Shown: positions 15,067 through 24,491, numbered from the stretch's first letter. The stretch is DNA of 64,000 nt from UBA4408 sp002389785 (GCA_035438985.1 DAORJK010000003.1:62001-126000); one strand, 5' to 3'. The notes: a model not told the origin generated them from the sequence alone. Translations and numbers: made by a program.

Positions 15067-15882
15067 TTATTTCTTTTTAAGATAAATTAAATAGTGATCT
15101 GCATAATCCGACAAGAAAGAAAATGGACTAAAAAGTTTCTCCATTTGAAAAAGAAAAAGAAGTAAGTATTTTTTGTTTAAAAAAAACTTATTGAGATATG
15201 ATGGTGGAACAAACAAGCCTATTGGCTTTGTGCTAAGCAGTTTAAAATTTGGCTCCGCTATACTTCGAATTTCTGAAGGTGAAAAATAAAATGTATTTTG
15301 TTTGGCACCATTACCTAATTCAGCAGAAATAGCACTTTGCGACATTCTTCGAAATGCCTTCTTATTGTTTCCTTTGAATAAAAAATACATCCTTTCCCAG
15401 AAGCATTTTCGCCCCATGATTACAAAAATCAATTTTCCATCTGGATTTAAGAGAGAATAAAAATCATCCATTAACTGTTTAAATACTGTCTTATTCACAC
15501 AATTCAGTCCCCCAAAATTGGAAAATATCAAATCAAACTTTTGTGTGCCGTATTTTGTATTTAAAGCTGAGAATTCTGCTTGTTGAAATTGCAAATCAAG
15601 CTTGTTTAATCCACTTGCTTTTTGTTTTGCAACTCGAATCATTTCTTCGGAAGCATCTGTTGCCAAAACCGAATGTCCATGATTGGCAAGCCAAATGGCA
15701 TCTTCGCCTGTACCACAATTTATTTCCAAAATTTTGCTTTTGCTCTTAACCAGCTTATTTACCTGTAGGGCAAAATATACTTGCTCACGCTGCATTTTTC
15801 CAATGGCGCTTGTTGTAAATTCAGCATCATAATTCGGTGCCGAAACATCAAACTGCGAATGTGTTGTATCATTTACCAGCAT
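15067..15882 (-). CDS. Class I SAM-dependent methyltransferase
   Basis: The 271-residue protein has a Rossmann SAM-binding fold with motif I ILEINCGTGEDAIWLA (from residue 51), an acidic end of strand 2 (VLATDASEEMI) and a FDLIFSNFGGLNCV strand-4 motif. It begins FDVSAPNYDAEFTTS, the usual start of UbiE/bioC-like small-molecule methyltransferases. The C-terminal third is rich in Phe, Leu and Lys, with a segment (NKFFLNKKYLLLFLFQMEKL) that may bind membrane or lipid. It precedes the radical SAM gene in a likely two-gene unit. The substrate is unknown. Confidence 0.85.
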   Translation of the reverse strand: MLVNDTTHSQFDVSAPNYDAEFTTSAIGKMQREQVYFALQVNKLVKSKSKILEINCGTGEDAIWLANHGHSVLATDASEEMIRVAKQKASGLNKLDLQFQQAEFSALNTKYGTQKFDLIFSNFGGLNCVNKTVFKQLMDDFYSLLNPDGKLIFVIMGRKCFWERMYFLFKGNNKKAFRRMSQSAISAELGNGAKQNTFYFSPSEIRSIAEPNFKLLSTKPIGLFVPPSYLNKFFLNKKYLLLFLFQMEKLFSPFSFLSDYADHYLIYLKKK

Positions 15883-15977
15883 TAGAAATCAGCCGTTTTG
15901 TTAAATCCAAATTTCGTACAATATACTAAACTTCTGAGTTCAGCTCTAATCAAGGAAATCAAATAATCCCTGAGGCC

Positions 15978-16008
15978 TTTCCTGTTCGCTAAAAAAACCC
16001 TACTTTTG
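15978..16008 (+). promoter_or_regulatory. Probable secA promoter
   Basis: TTTC (15978-15981), a 19-nt spacer and TACTTTTG (16001-16008) match the Bacteroidota promoter with one mismatch in the -33 element. It leaves a leader of about 105 nt before the secA ATG. Confidence 0.5.
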
Positions 16009-16043
16009 CAGGCCTTTATACCAAGCTGTTTCTGACAATAATT

Positions 16044-16061
16044 CCTGCTTTGGCAGGTTTT
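16044..16061 (+). promoter_or_regulatory. Hairpin with T run in the secA leader
   Basis: CCTGC (16044-16048) and GCAGG (16053-16057) close a TTTG loop, followed by TTTTAG. A second GGCAGGTTT follows at 16069, so an alternative partner exists. It could be an attenuator-like structure or chance. It lies inside the predicted 5' leader. Confidence 0.25.
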
Positions 16062-16118
16062 AGTCTTTGGCAGGTTTCGTGTAATCGACATGCTTACTAT
16101 TTATTCTATTAAAAAACT

Positions 16119-19100
16119 ATGTTAGATTTTCTTACCAAATCCGTATCCAAACTATTCGGAAACAAATCAGAGCGCGACATTCGTGATATTCAACCCATCA
16201 TCGAAAAAATTCATAAAGCCAGCGAAAGCATCAGCCAATTGAGCCACGACGGTTTGCGTTCCAAAACTATTGAGTTTAAACAACGCATTCAACAAGCTAT
16301 TGAAGCCGAGAATTCTCAAATGCAAGAACTGCGCAATGCCATTGAGAACAATCCGGAAATGGAAGTGAGTGAGAAGGAAAAAAACTACGACACCATCGAT
16401 CAACTCAAGAAAACTGTAACTGCCAAGATTGAAGTTGTACTAAACGAATTGCTACCGGAAGCTTTTTCGGTAATGAAAGAAACTGCGAAGCGATTTAAAG
16501 AAAATACCAGTATTACCGTTACTGCCACCCAAATGGACCGAGATATGGCCGCATCTCGCGATAGTGTGAAAATAGAAGGCGATAAAGCTATTTTTTCCAA
16601 TTCGTGGATAGCTGCCGGTAATCGTGTTACTTGGGACATGGTACATTACGATGTTCAGTTAATTGGTGGGATTGTTTTACACCAAGGAAAAATATCGGAA
16701 ATGGGTACAGGTGAAGGAAAAACGCTTGTTGGAACTTTACCTGTTTATTTGAATGCCCTTAGCGGAATGGGATTGCATCTGGTTACGGTAAACAACTACC
16801 TCTCCAAGCGTGACTCGGAATGGATGGGCCCTTTATTTGAATTTCATGGACTTACCGTAGATTGCATCGATAAACACGAACCCAATTCGGATGAACGTCG
16901 TCGTGCATATTTGGCGGATATTACTTACGGAACTAATAACGAATTTGGCTTTGATTACCTGCGCGACAACATGGCGCGTAATCCTGAAGATTTGGTGCAA
17001 CGGCCACACAATTACGCCATCGTGGATGAGGTAGATAGTGTATTGATTGATGATGCGCGTACTCCATTGATTATTTCAGGTCCTACACCCAAAGGCGATG
17101 TGCATGAATTTTTTGAATTAAAACCCAAAATTGAAAAACTGGTGAACGCGCAACGCAATTACGTGAATACGGTGTTGGCGGATGCTAAAAAAATATTTGC
17201 GCTCAACGATCCTAAAAAAAATGAAGAAGCTGGTTTTGCTCTCTTACGCGCTTACCGCGGATTGCCAAAAAACAAAGCCTTAATTAAATTTTTGAGCGAA
17301 CCCGGCATCAAAGCACAATTGCAAAAAACAGAAAATTACTACATGCAAGACCATGGTAAAGAAATGCCAAAGGTGGATGCTGAATTGTTTTTTGTGATTG
17401 ACGAAAAAAACAACACAATTGAACTTACCGAAAAAGGAATTGAACTTATTTCGGGAGCCACTGAAGATGCTAAGTTTTACGTGCTTCCGGATGTTGGAAG
17501 CGAGATAGCTGAAATTGAAAAATCTAGCATGAGCGATTCAGATAAACGAAATCGCAAAGAAGAACTAATGCGCGATTTTGCTATCAAAAGCGAACGAGTG
17601 CATACCATGAATCAATTGATGAAGGCCTATACCCTTTTTGAATTGGATGTGGAATATGTGATTATTGATAATAAGATTAAGATTGTTGACGAACAAACCG
17701 GTCGTATCATGGAAGGCCGACGTTATTCGGACGGACTGCACCAAGCCATTGAGGCCAAAGAAAACGTAAAAGTTGAAGCCTCCACTCAAACCTACGCCAC
17801 CATTACCCTGCAGAATTATTTCCGCATGTATAAAAAATTGGCGGGTATGACAGGTACCGCCGAAACTGAATCGGCTGAGTTATGGGACATTTATAAATTG
17901 GATGTGGTGGTAATACCTACCAATCGTCCGATTGCACGTAAAGACAAAGAAGATTTGGTTTACAAAACCAAACGAGAAAAGTACAATGCAGTGATAGATA
18001 ACATCGTTGAAGAAACCCAAAAAGGTCGTCCGGTGTTGGTTGGTACTACATCAGTAGAAATTTCGGAATTGCTTAGCCGTATGCTGAAGCTTAAAAACAT
18101 TAAACACAATGTGCTTAATGCGAAGATGCACCAGCGGGAAGCTGAAATTGTAGCCGAAGCAGGTAAGGCAGGTACCGTAACCATTGCTACAAACATGGCC
18201 GGAAGGGGTACGGATATTAAACTTGGTCCGGGTGTAAAAGAAGCCGGAGGATTAGCCATAGTTGGTACCGAACGCCACGATTCACGAAGAGTTGACCGAC
18301 AGTTGAGAGGACGTGCAGGAAGACAAGGTGACCCGGGAACATCCCAATTTTTTGTGTCGCTTGAAGATGATTTGATGCGCTTGTTTGGTTCTGATAGAAT
18401 TGCCAAATTAATGGACCGCATGGGTATTGAAGAAGGAGAAGTAATTCAGCACAGCATGATTACCAAATCGATTGAGCGTGCTCAGAAAAAAGTAGAAGAA
18501 AATAATTTCGGCACCCGAAAGCGCTTACTTGAGTATGACGATGTAATGAATTCGCAGCGAGAAGTAGTGTATAACAAGCGCCGACATGCTTTATTTGGTG
18601 AACGATTGGCGGTTGACATTGCTAACAGCATGTACGATGTATGCGAAAGCATCGTAAGCGAATACCAGGAACAAAAGGATGTTGAAGGTTTTGATTTGGA
18701 ATTGATACGTGTTTTATCAATTGAAAGTCCTGTTGCCGAAAGCGAGTTTATGAAAACGCCGCACGACACTTTGGTTGAATTGGTTTATGAAAAAGCTTAT
18801 GCGCATTACCAGGAAAAGGCAGCAATGATTACAGAAAATGTATATCCTGTGGTGAAAAATGTGTATGAAAATTCAGCACACATTTACGAAAATATTGTGA
18901 TTCCTTTTACAGATGGAATCAGCACCATGCAGGTAATTGCCAATTTGAAAAAATCCTACGAATCAAAAGGACGAGAGCTGTTTTCGGCCTTTGAAAAGAA
19001 TGTTCCTTTAAACATTATCGACGATGCTTGGAAAGAACATTTGCGCGAATTGGATGAATTAAAAACCTCGGTTCAAAATGCAGTTTACGAACAAAAGGAT

Positions 19101-19442
19101 CCTTTGTTGATTTACAAATTTGAGTCGTTTGAATTGTTTAAAACGATGATTACCAAAGTAAACAAAGACATCGTTTCCTTTTTATCTAAAGCATCTTTAC
19201 CTGAAGAAAATAAAAATGCAGTAAAAGAAATTAAAGCACCGGTACGAACCGACATGAGTAAATTACAAGTTAGCCGTACCGACGACACAGGAGCTAGTGC
19301 CACCGGAAGAACAGCTCCTGATGCTGCACCCGAAAAGCCTAAAGTTCAACCTGTACGCGTCGAAAAAACCGTAGGTCGCAACGATGCTTGCCCTTGTGGA
19401 AGTGGTAAAAAGTTTAAAAATTGTCACGGGGCAAATGCCTAA
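16119..19442 (+). CDS. secA: Preprotein translocase ATPase SecA
   Basis: The 1107-residue motor drives unfolded preproteins through SecYEG at the inner membrane. Walker A is MGTGEGKT (about residues 195-202) and the DEAD-type Walker B is DEVD (303-306) followed by SVLIDDARTPLIISGP. The helicase-like half shows IATNMAGRGTDI and DRQLRGRAGRQGDPG. The C-terminal zinc site reads CPCGSG...NCHG (Cys1091, Cys1093, Cys1102, His1103), which binds lipid and SecB-like partners. The length exceeds the roughly 900 residues of E. coli SecA because of Lys/Glu-rich insertions (for example residues 75-110 and 335-460), as is usual in Bacteroidota. The start is the first ATG after the leader. Confidence 0.98.
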   Translation: MLDFLTKSVSKLFGNKSERDIRDIQPIIEKIHKASESISQLSHDGLRSKTIEFKQRIQQAIEAENSQMQELRNAIENNPEMEVSEKEKNYDTIDQLKKTVTAKIEVVLNELLPEAFSVMKETAKRFKENTSITVTATQMDRDMAASRDSVKIEGDKAIFSNSWIAAGNRVTWDMVHYDVQLIGGIVLHQGKISEMGTGEGKTLVGTLPVYLNALSGMGLHLVTVNNYLSKRDSEWMGPLFEFHGLTVDCIDKHEPNSDERRRAYLADITYGTNNEFGFDYLRDNMARNPEDLVQRPHNYAIVDEVDSVLIDDARTPLIISGPTPKGDVHEFFELKPKIEKLVNAQRNYVNTVLADAKKIFALNDPKKNEEAGFALLRAYRGLPKNKALIKFLSEPGIKAQLQKTENYYMQDHGKEMPKVDAELFFVIDEKNNTIELTEKGIELISGATEDAKFYVLPDVGSEIAEIEKSSMSDSDKRNRKEELMRDFAIKSERVHTMNQLMKAYTLFELDVEYVIIDNKIKIVDEQTGRIMEGRRYSDGLHQAIEAKENVKVEASTQTYATITLQNYFRMYKKLAGMTGTAETESAELWDIYKLDVVVIPTNRPIARKDKEDLVYKTKREKYNAVIDNIVEETQKGRPVLVGTTSVEISELLSRMLKLKNIKHNVLNAKMHQREAEIVAEAGKAGTVTIATNMAGRGTDIKLGPGVKEAGGLAIVGTERHDSRRVDRQLRGRAGRQGDPGTSQFFVSLEDDLMRLFGSDRIAKLMDRMGIEEGEVIQHSMITKSIERAQKKVEENNFGTRKRLLEYDDVMNSQREVVYNKRRHALFGERLAVDIANSMYDVCESIVSEYQEQKDVEGFDLELIRVLSIESPVAESEFMKTPHDTLVELVYEKAYAHYQEKAAMITENVYPVVKNVYENSAHIYENIVIPFTDGISTMQVIANLKKSYESKGRELFSAFEKNVPLNIIDDAWKEHLRELDELKTSVQNAVYEQKDPLLIYKFESFELFKTMITKVNKDIVSFLSKASLPEENKNAVKEIKAPVRTDMSKLQVSRTDDTGASATGRTAPDAAPEKPKVQPVRVEKTVGRNDACPCGSGKKFKNCHGANA

Positions 19443-19457
19443 TTTGAGCGGCTTATT

Positions 19458-20612
19458 TTGGAAGAAAAAAAGAAAATAGCCATTCTTGGAAGTACCGGTT
19501 CTATTGGAACTCAGGCACTCGATGTAATCGCAGCTAACCCAACTCAATTTGAGGTGGAGGTATTAACAGCACAACAAAATGCCGATTTATTAATTGCTCA
19601 AGCAATCCAATTTTCGCCCAATTGTGTTGTTATCGGTGATACTACAAAACGTGACAAAGTGATGCAAGCTCTTAGCGGACACGACATTAAAGTGTATGCC
19701 GGACAAGAGTCGCTTTCACAGGTTGTGCAAATGGAAAGTATCGATTTGGTATTAACCGCCTTGGTTGGCTATGCCGGATTGCAACCTACGCTTTCAGCAA
19801 TAAACGCAGGAAAACAACTGGCGCTGGCTAACAAAGAAACTTTAGTAGTAGCAGGCGAATTGGTTACAAAGCTTGCGAAGGAAAAAGGAGTAAATATTTA
19901 TCCCGTTGATTCGGAACACTCAGCAATATTTCAATGTCTGGTAGGCGAGTTTCACAATCCGATTGAAAAAATTTATTTAACTGCATCCGGTGGTCCTTTT
20001 AGAGGTAAAAACAAAGAGTTTTTAGCAAGTGTCAAGAAGGAACAAGCGCTCAAACATCCGAATTGGGATATGGGTGCAAAAATAACCATTGATTCGGCAA
20101 GCCTTATGAACAAAGGGCTTGAAGTAATTGAAGCCAAGTGGTTGTTTGGATTAAAAACGAATCAAATTGATGTAATTGTACATCCACAATCGATTGTGCA
20201 CAGCATTGTGCAATTTGAAGATGGCAGCATGAAGGCGCAAATGGGTTTGCCGGATATGAAATTACCCATTCAATATGCGATGGCTTATCCACAGCGGTTG
20301 AAATCGGATTTCCCTCGTTTCAACTTTTTGGCTTATCCTGAATTAACTTTTGAAAAACCCGATACCGAAACTTTCCGCAATTTAGCGTTGGCATTTGATG
20401 CACTCAATAAAGGTGGCAATATGCCTTGTGTGCTGAACGCGGCAAATGAAGTTGTGGTAGATGCATTTTTAAAAGATAAAATTTCCTTTTTGGGAATGTC
20501 GGACATTATAGAGACCTGCATGTCGAAAGTTCCCTCTATTGCCAAGCCTGATTATGACAGCTATGTAGCCAGTGACAGTGAGGCACGGCGCTTGGCAACC
20601 GCACTCTTATAA
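19458..20612 (+). CDS. dxr: 1-deoxy-D-xylulose 5-phosphate reductoisomerase
   Basis: The 384-residue enzyme converts 1-deoxy-D-xylulose 5-phosphate to 2-C-methyl-D-erythritol 4-phosphate with NADPH, the committed step of the non-mevalonate isoprenoid pathway. Seen are the N-terminal NADPH loop GSTGSIGTQAL (residues 11-21), ANKETLVVAGEL, the metal and substrate site PVDSEHSAIFQCL, TASGGPFRG, and MNKGLEVIEAKWLF. No ATG is available near the expected N-terminus. The start is a TTG at 19458 giving MEEKKKIAIL, 15 bases after the secA stop, so translation is probably coupled to secA. The following gene, an RseP-type protease, is often next to dxr. Confidence 0.97.
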   Translation: MEEKKKIAILGSTGSIGTQALDVIAANPTQFEVEVLTAQQNADLLIAQAIQFSPNCVVIGDTTKRDKVMQALSGHDIKVYAGQESLSQVVQMESIDLVLTALVGYAGLQPTLSAINAGKQLALANKETLVVAGELVTKLAKEKGVNIYPVDSEHSAIFQCLVGEFHNPIEKIYLTASGGPFRGKNKEFLASVKKEQALKHPNWDMGAKITIDSASLMNKGLEVIEAKWLFGLKTNQIDVIVHPQSIVHSIVQFEDGSMKAQMGLPDMKLPIQYAMAYPQRLKSDFPRFNFLAYPELTFEKPDTETFRNLALAFDALNKGGNMPCVLNAANEVVVDAFLKDKISFLGMSDIIETCMSKVPSIAKPDYDSYVASDSEARRLATALL

Positions 20613-20669
20613 AAGCTATTAAACTTTGTTAAACTTTATACAAACATTCGATAACCGCTACAAAGAAAT

Positions 20670-20677
20670 TACCTTTG
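20670..20677 (+). promoter_or_regulatory. Possible -7 box for the RseP-type protease gene
   Basis: TACCTTTG lies 31 bases before the ATG at 20709. No good -33 element is seen at the right spacing, so this is weak. Confidence 0.3.
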
Positions 20678-20708
20678 AACGCGTTAAAAAAAGCTCAAAA
20701 TAACATAC

Positions 20709-22028
20709 ATGGAAATTCTGATTAAAGCAGCACAATTAATATTAAGTTTATCGATACTTGTAGTATTGCACGAGCTTGGACATTTTATTCCCGCCAAATT
20801 ATTTAAGACTCGCGTTGAAAAATTTTACTTGTTTTTTGATCCTTGGTTTTCGTTGTTCAAAAAGCAAAAGGGAGAAACTGAATATGGTATAGGTTGGTTG
20901 CCTTTAGGGGGTTATGTGAAAATTTCGGGGATGATTGATGAGAGTATGGATAAGGAGCAAATGGCCAAGCCTCCGCAACCATGGGAATTTAGAAGCAAGC
21001 CGGCCTGGCAACGATTAATCATAATGCTTGGTGGAGTTACTGTAAACGCATTACTTGGAATACTCATTTACATCTGCATTTTGGCTTATTGGGGCGAAGA
21101 ATATTTACCTACCAAAAACCTTAAATACGGGATTGCTTGCGATTCAACAGCACTAAAGATGGGACTAAAAAGTGGTGACAAAATTTTATTTGTTGACCAT
21201 AAAGAAGTTGAAAATTTTGCAAAAATTCCTGCAGAAATTTTGTTTAACGAAGCACAATCTGTTACCGTTGAACGAGCAGGGGAAACATTAGATATTCCGG
21301 TGCCAGCAGGGTTTGCAGGCGCCTTAATAAAATCGCAAGGTAGCTTTATTAGTCCACGACAAACGATAGAAGTAGAGGAAGTTAATCCGGGTTCAGCAGC
21401 GGCAAAAGCCGGGCTTACCAAAGGTGATGTTATCATTGGAGTTGACTCTTCAGAAACCCGTTATTTTGATGAATTTAGAGCTGCTTTGCAAGCACACAAA
21501 AATCAGCAAATTACGGTTCGTTTGCTGCGCGCAGAAGCTGAAACAAGTGTAAAAGTAGATGTTCCGAAAGAGGGATTAATTGGCTTTACTTTAAAAGATT
21601 ATTCCAATTATTTAGAAACCAAAAAAATTGATTACAGTTTTTTAGAGGCTATTCCGGCAGGAACCAGCAAAGCGATTCACACATTTGACGATTACATCAA
21701 GCAATTTAAATTAATTTTTTCACCCGAAACCGGCGCCTATAAATCATTGGGTGGTTTTATCACCATGGGTAAAATATTTTCACCGGTGTGGGATTGGGAG
21801 CGCTTTTGGAACCTGACTGCATTTTTATCAATCATTTTGGCCGTGATGAATTTATTACCAATTCCTGCATTGGATGGAGGGCATGTTCTGTTTTTATTGT
21901 GGGAAGTTATTACCCGCCGAAAGCCTAACGAGAAGTTTATGGAATATGCGCAAACTGCAGGAATGATTTTGCTATTAGCATTATTACTGTTTGCAAACGG
22001 AAACGATATATTTCGCTTGTTTCAATAA
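20709..22028 (+). CDS. rseP: RIP metalloprotease RseP-type (site-2 protease)
   Basis: The 439-residue inner-membrane zinc protease cleaves membrane-spanning substrates such as anti-sigma factors and remnant signal peptides. The zinc site HELGH (His21, Glu22, His25) is in the first membrane span and the second motif, LLPIPALDGGH (Asp389), is in a later span. At least four hydrophobic segments are seen (about 5-25, 112-133, 370-392, 412-430). Between them are PDZ-like modules, one around PGSAAAKAGLTKGDVIIGVD and a degenerate one around STALKMGLKSGDKILFVD, so two tandem PDZ domains are likely. Length and layout are normal for the family. The substrate is unknown here. Confidence 0.94.
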   Translation: MEILIKAAQLILSLSILVVLHELGHFIPAKLFKTRVEKFYLFFDPWFSLFKKQKGETEYGIGWLPLGGYVKISGMIDESMDKEQMAKPPQPWEFRSKPAWQRLIIMLGGVTVNALLGILIYICILAYWGEEYLPTKNLKYGIACDSTALKMGLKSGDKILFVDHKEVENFAKIPAEILFNEAQSVTVERAGETLDIPVPAGFAGALIKSQGSFISPRQTIEVEEVNPGSAAAKAGLTKGDVIIGVDSSETRYFDEFRAALQAHKNQQITVRLLRAEAETSVKVDVPKEGLIGFTLKDYSNYLETKKIDYSFLEAIPAGTSKAIHTFDDYIKQFKLIFSPETGAYKSLGGFITMGKIFSPVWDWERFWNLTAFLSIILAVMNLLPIPALDGGHVLFLLWEVITRRKPNEKFMEYAQTAGMILLLALLLFANGNDIFRLFQ

Positions 22029-22044
22029 CACTTATTTTGGAGTG

Positions 22045-22080
22045 AACGAATTAGGCAACAATGGTGTAATTCGTTTATTC
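22045..22080 (+). terminator. Possible terminator after rseP
   Basis: AACGAATTA (22045-22053) and TAATTCGTT (22067-22075) form a perfect 9-bp stem with a 13-nt loop, followed by T-rich sequence. The stem is A/T-rich, so confidence is moderate. Confidence 0.45.
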
Positions 22081-22189
22081 CTTCCTTTTAATCAAGCAAG
22101 CAAATAGTAAGCAAGGGGTAGTTAATAACTCCTTTTTATTCAAAACAAACGAAAACATCTCCTCCTTAATTTTACCAAAAATTAATGCC

Positions 22190-23002
22190 GTGAATAAATT
22201 CGTCCCTCTTCTTGTACTACTTTGCGTTTTTCAAGGTTTATTCTGTAAAGCACAGGACAGCACAATTGATATAAATCCCTCAGATAGTGCAGTTCATAAA
22301 AAAACGCTGATTATTCCGTTCGAACCCGATATGTATATGAGCGACATGGATCGTGAAATTGGGGGCGTAAATCAATTAAATCAACCACAAATTGTAGAGC
22401 GCTTTCGCATCGCATTTGACCGAGTATTGGACAATACTGTTCAATTAAAAAATGAAACACATACAATTCTGCACGATGAAACTACTGCCAATGAAAGTCA
22501 GTTGGTGGAAATTTATTCGGGAATATCTTTTGTTTTCACACCCATTAGAAGAAGCGAAAAGGAACGATTAATTACTAAAGTGATTCCTAAAAAACAAGCT
22601 CCACAAAAAGAAGCTACCATTAAAAACGGCGAAGTGTATACCGTGCGCGATACCATTGAGCGCTATATGAAAACAATTCTTATTGATACAACTTTGTTGG
22701 AGCGTTTGCATGAAAAAACAAAAGCAGAGAATTTTTTATTCATCAATCAATTTGAATTAAGAAACAGTTTTGAAGATGTAATGCAGTTGCAAAACGATAC
22801 GTATGAACGTGAATTGCGTGTGCATTATTCTGTACTCAACCGCGAAGGGAAAGAACTTAGTGGAGGAATTGCTAAATGCAAATTTGATAATCGCATCAAA
22901 GAAATAAGTCGAATAGTAGCAGTATCGTTTCCTTGCGCCGCACAGCAAATTAGCAAAGCTTTGGTCGATTATGAGCAATCGCTAGTGAAGGTCAAAAAAT
23001 AA
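22190..23002 (+). CDS. Exported protein of unknown function
   Basis: The 270-residue product begins at a GTG (22190); the nearby ATG at 22185 runs into a stop at once. It has a signal peptide (KFVPLLVLLCVFQGLFCKAQ, cut near residue 22). A cysteine at residue 19 is followed by KAQ rather than a clean lipobox, so a lipoprotein is possible but not clear. The mature part opens with KKTLIIPFEPDMYMSDMD, then alternates beta strands and charged helices, resembling Bacteroidota periplasmic proteins of unknown role. No catalytic motif is recognised. It stands between rseP and the end of the SUF operon. Confidence 0.75.
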   Translation: MNKFVPLLVLLCVFQGLFCKAQDSTIDINPSDSAVHKKTLIIPFEPDMYMSDMDREIGGVNQLNQPQIVERFRIAFDRVLDNTVQLKNETHTILHDETTANESQLVEIYSGISFVFTPIRRSEKERLITKVIPKKQAPQKEATIKNGEVYTVRDTIERYMKTILIDTTLLERLHEKTKAENFLFINQFELRNSFEDVMQLQNDTYERELRVHYSVLNREGKELSGGIAKCKFDNRIKEISRIVAVSFPCAAQQISKALVDYEQSLVKVKK

Positions 23003-23129
23003 ATAGGGAGTATCGATTAAACCAAAGATTTATTAGGACGTACACCTGACTTGTAACTTATTGTACAGTTGTAGATTGTTCCACTATTTTAATTTGTACC
23101 CTGGCAATTCACGTTGGTACTCTCCGGCC

Positions 23130-23633
23130 TTAGTTTTTGCGTTTATACAGAGGAACCGTTGAACAAGGTTCGCCATACATAATACTTTTTGCTAAGGGTT
23201 GTAAAAGACTCGTTAACTCAACAAAAGCTCCTTTTGGAATGGGTAATTTTCCGCAACCTTTTACAACAATTCTTGCATCCTTGAATGGAGTTAAATTTAA
23301 CTTTGCGAGTGTTTCCTGAAAAATACTCTGCTCTAATTGTTCCAAATTTCCGAACACTATTTTTTTTGCAAATGGCGCTAAAGCAGCTGTGAGTAGCATA
23401 TATGCCCAAGTAGGAATTATCGCATCGGTGGAGCAAGTAATGGCCACATACTTATCTTGATAGGTGCTCCAATCCGTTTCTTGAATAAAAGCTCTATATT
23501 CCTTTTCACGTAAAATTAACCCTTGAAAAAGTTGCTCCTTAATATCCACCAACACCCTTTCCCCTTCAGGATAAAACTCTTCCAAATCAAGTGTGAGGAG
23601 ACCGCTTGCAGCTACTTTATTTGAAATTTCCAT
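23130..23633 (-). CDS. DUF2480 family protein, last gene of the SUF operon
   Basis: The 167-residue cytoplasmic protein starts MEISNKVAASGLLTLDLEEF and has WAYMLLTAALAPFAKKIVFG and a VKGCGKLPIPKGAFVELTSL segment with a single conserved-looking Cys. It matches the DUF2480 family, which I recall as nearly restricted to Bacteroidota and often placed at the end of suf clusters. Its biochemical role is not known. Position suggests a part in Fe-S assembly or delivery. It follows the SufT-like gene by 59 bases on the same strand. Confidence 0.8.
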   Translation of the reverse strand: MEISNKVAASGLLTLDLEEFYPEGERVLVDIKEQLFQGLILREKEYRAFIQETDWSTYQDKYVAITCSTDAIIPTWAYMLLTAALAPFAKKIVFGNLEQLEQSIFQETLAKLNLTPFKDARIVVKGCGKLPIPKGAFVELTSLLQPLAKSIMYGEPCSTVPLYKRKN

Positions 23634-23692
23634 GCTTACTTCGTACTTTTTGTAACTTATACTTGAAAAAAATAGTTTTCAAAAACCATTAT

Positions 23693-24022
23693 TTACATAA
23701 ATCCCAATTCTAATTGTGCCACTTCACTCATCATGCTTTTTTCCCAAGGTGGCTCAAAAGTAATTTCAACTTTAGCCTTACGTACACCTTCCACTTCGGC
23801 AATTTTTTGTTCCGTTTCAGGAGGTAATGTTTCAGCTACCGGGCAGGATGGAGAGGTTAATGTCATTTTCACTTCTACCTCATTGTTGGCATTGATAGTT
23901 ACTTCATAAATTAATCCCAATTCCCATATATCAACTGGTATTTCAGGGTCATAAATCGTTTTTAGAACATCGATTACCTTGTCGGCAAGTTCCTTATTTT
24001 CGGTGTTAATTATAGCTGCCAT
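23693..24022 (-). CDS. SufT-like (DUF59/MIP18) Fe-S maturation protein
   Basis: The 109-residue protein is a single DUF59 domain with the hallmark DPEIPVDIWELGLIYEV and the reactive cysteine in LTSPSCPVAETLP (Cys60), ending VTFEPPW-type (here ITFEPPWEKSMMSE). Members help mature Fe-S proteins and may pass clusters to targets. It sits between sufE and DUF2480, six bases after sufE, in the same operon. SufT in other bacteria is not essential but matters when Fe-S demand is high. Confidence 0.92.
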   Translation of the reverse strand: MAAIINTENKELADKVIDVLKTIYDPEIPVDIWELGLIYEVTINANNEVEVKMTLTSPSCPVAETLPPETEQKIAEVEGVRKAKVEITFEPPWEKSMMSEVAQLELGFM

Positions 24023-24028
24023 AGTGTA

Positions 24029-24457
24029 TTAAGCATTGGGGTTAGTAGTTAAAGCCACAGCATCCAGTTTCATTTGTTTCACCATATTTAATAAGCCATT
24101 GCTGCGCGTTGGTGATAAGTGTTCCTTCAATCCAATTTTATCAATAAAACTCAATTTGGCTTGTACAATTTCTTCGGCGGTATGATTGCTCAATACACGT
24201 ATTAATAATGCTACCAAACCTTTGGTAATAATAGCATCGCTGTCGGCAGTATACCTAATTTTATTATCCATATTTTCGCTGTGCAACCAAACTTGCGACT
24301 GACAACCTTTGATTAGTTTTTCAGTTACCTTATAGGCAGGATCAATCAAAGGAAGCTTTTTTCCTAGTTCAATCAAATGTTCGTATTTACCTTCCCAATC
24401 GTCTTCAAACAATTCAAATTCCTCGCAAATTTCCTTTTCGGTTTCTTCTATTGTCAT
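24029..24457 (-). CDS. sufE: Sulfur acceptor protein SufE
   Basis: The 142-residue protein accepts persulfide from SufS on its active-site cysteine (Cys52 in KLIKGCQSQVWL) and hands it to the SufBCD scaffold. The family signatures ADSDAIITKGLVALLIRVLS and GLKEHLSPTRSNGLLNMVKQ are both present. The length is normal. It lies 34 bases downstream of sufS, its partner. Confidence 0.95.
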   Translation of the reverse strand: MTIEETEKEICEEFELFEDDWEGKYEHLIELGKKLPLIDPAYKVTEKLIKGCQSQVWLHSENMDNKIRYTADSDAIITKGLVALLIRVLSNHTAEEIVQAKLSFIDKIGLKEHLSPTRSNGLLNMVKQMKLDAVALTTNPNA

Positions 24458-24491
24458 TAATTTGGCTACTTGTTGATGCTTATTTCCCGAC

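Noticed and set aside
15882..16091. A 69-codon minus-strand frame upstream of the methyltransferase
   Set aside because: It overlaps the predicted secA promoter and leader in antisense, is rich in Lys and Arg without a pattern, and adds no recognisable domain.
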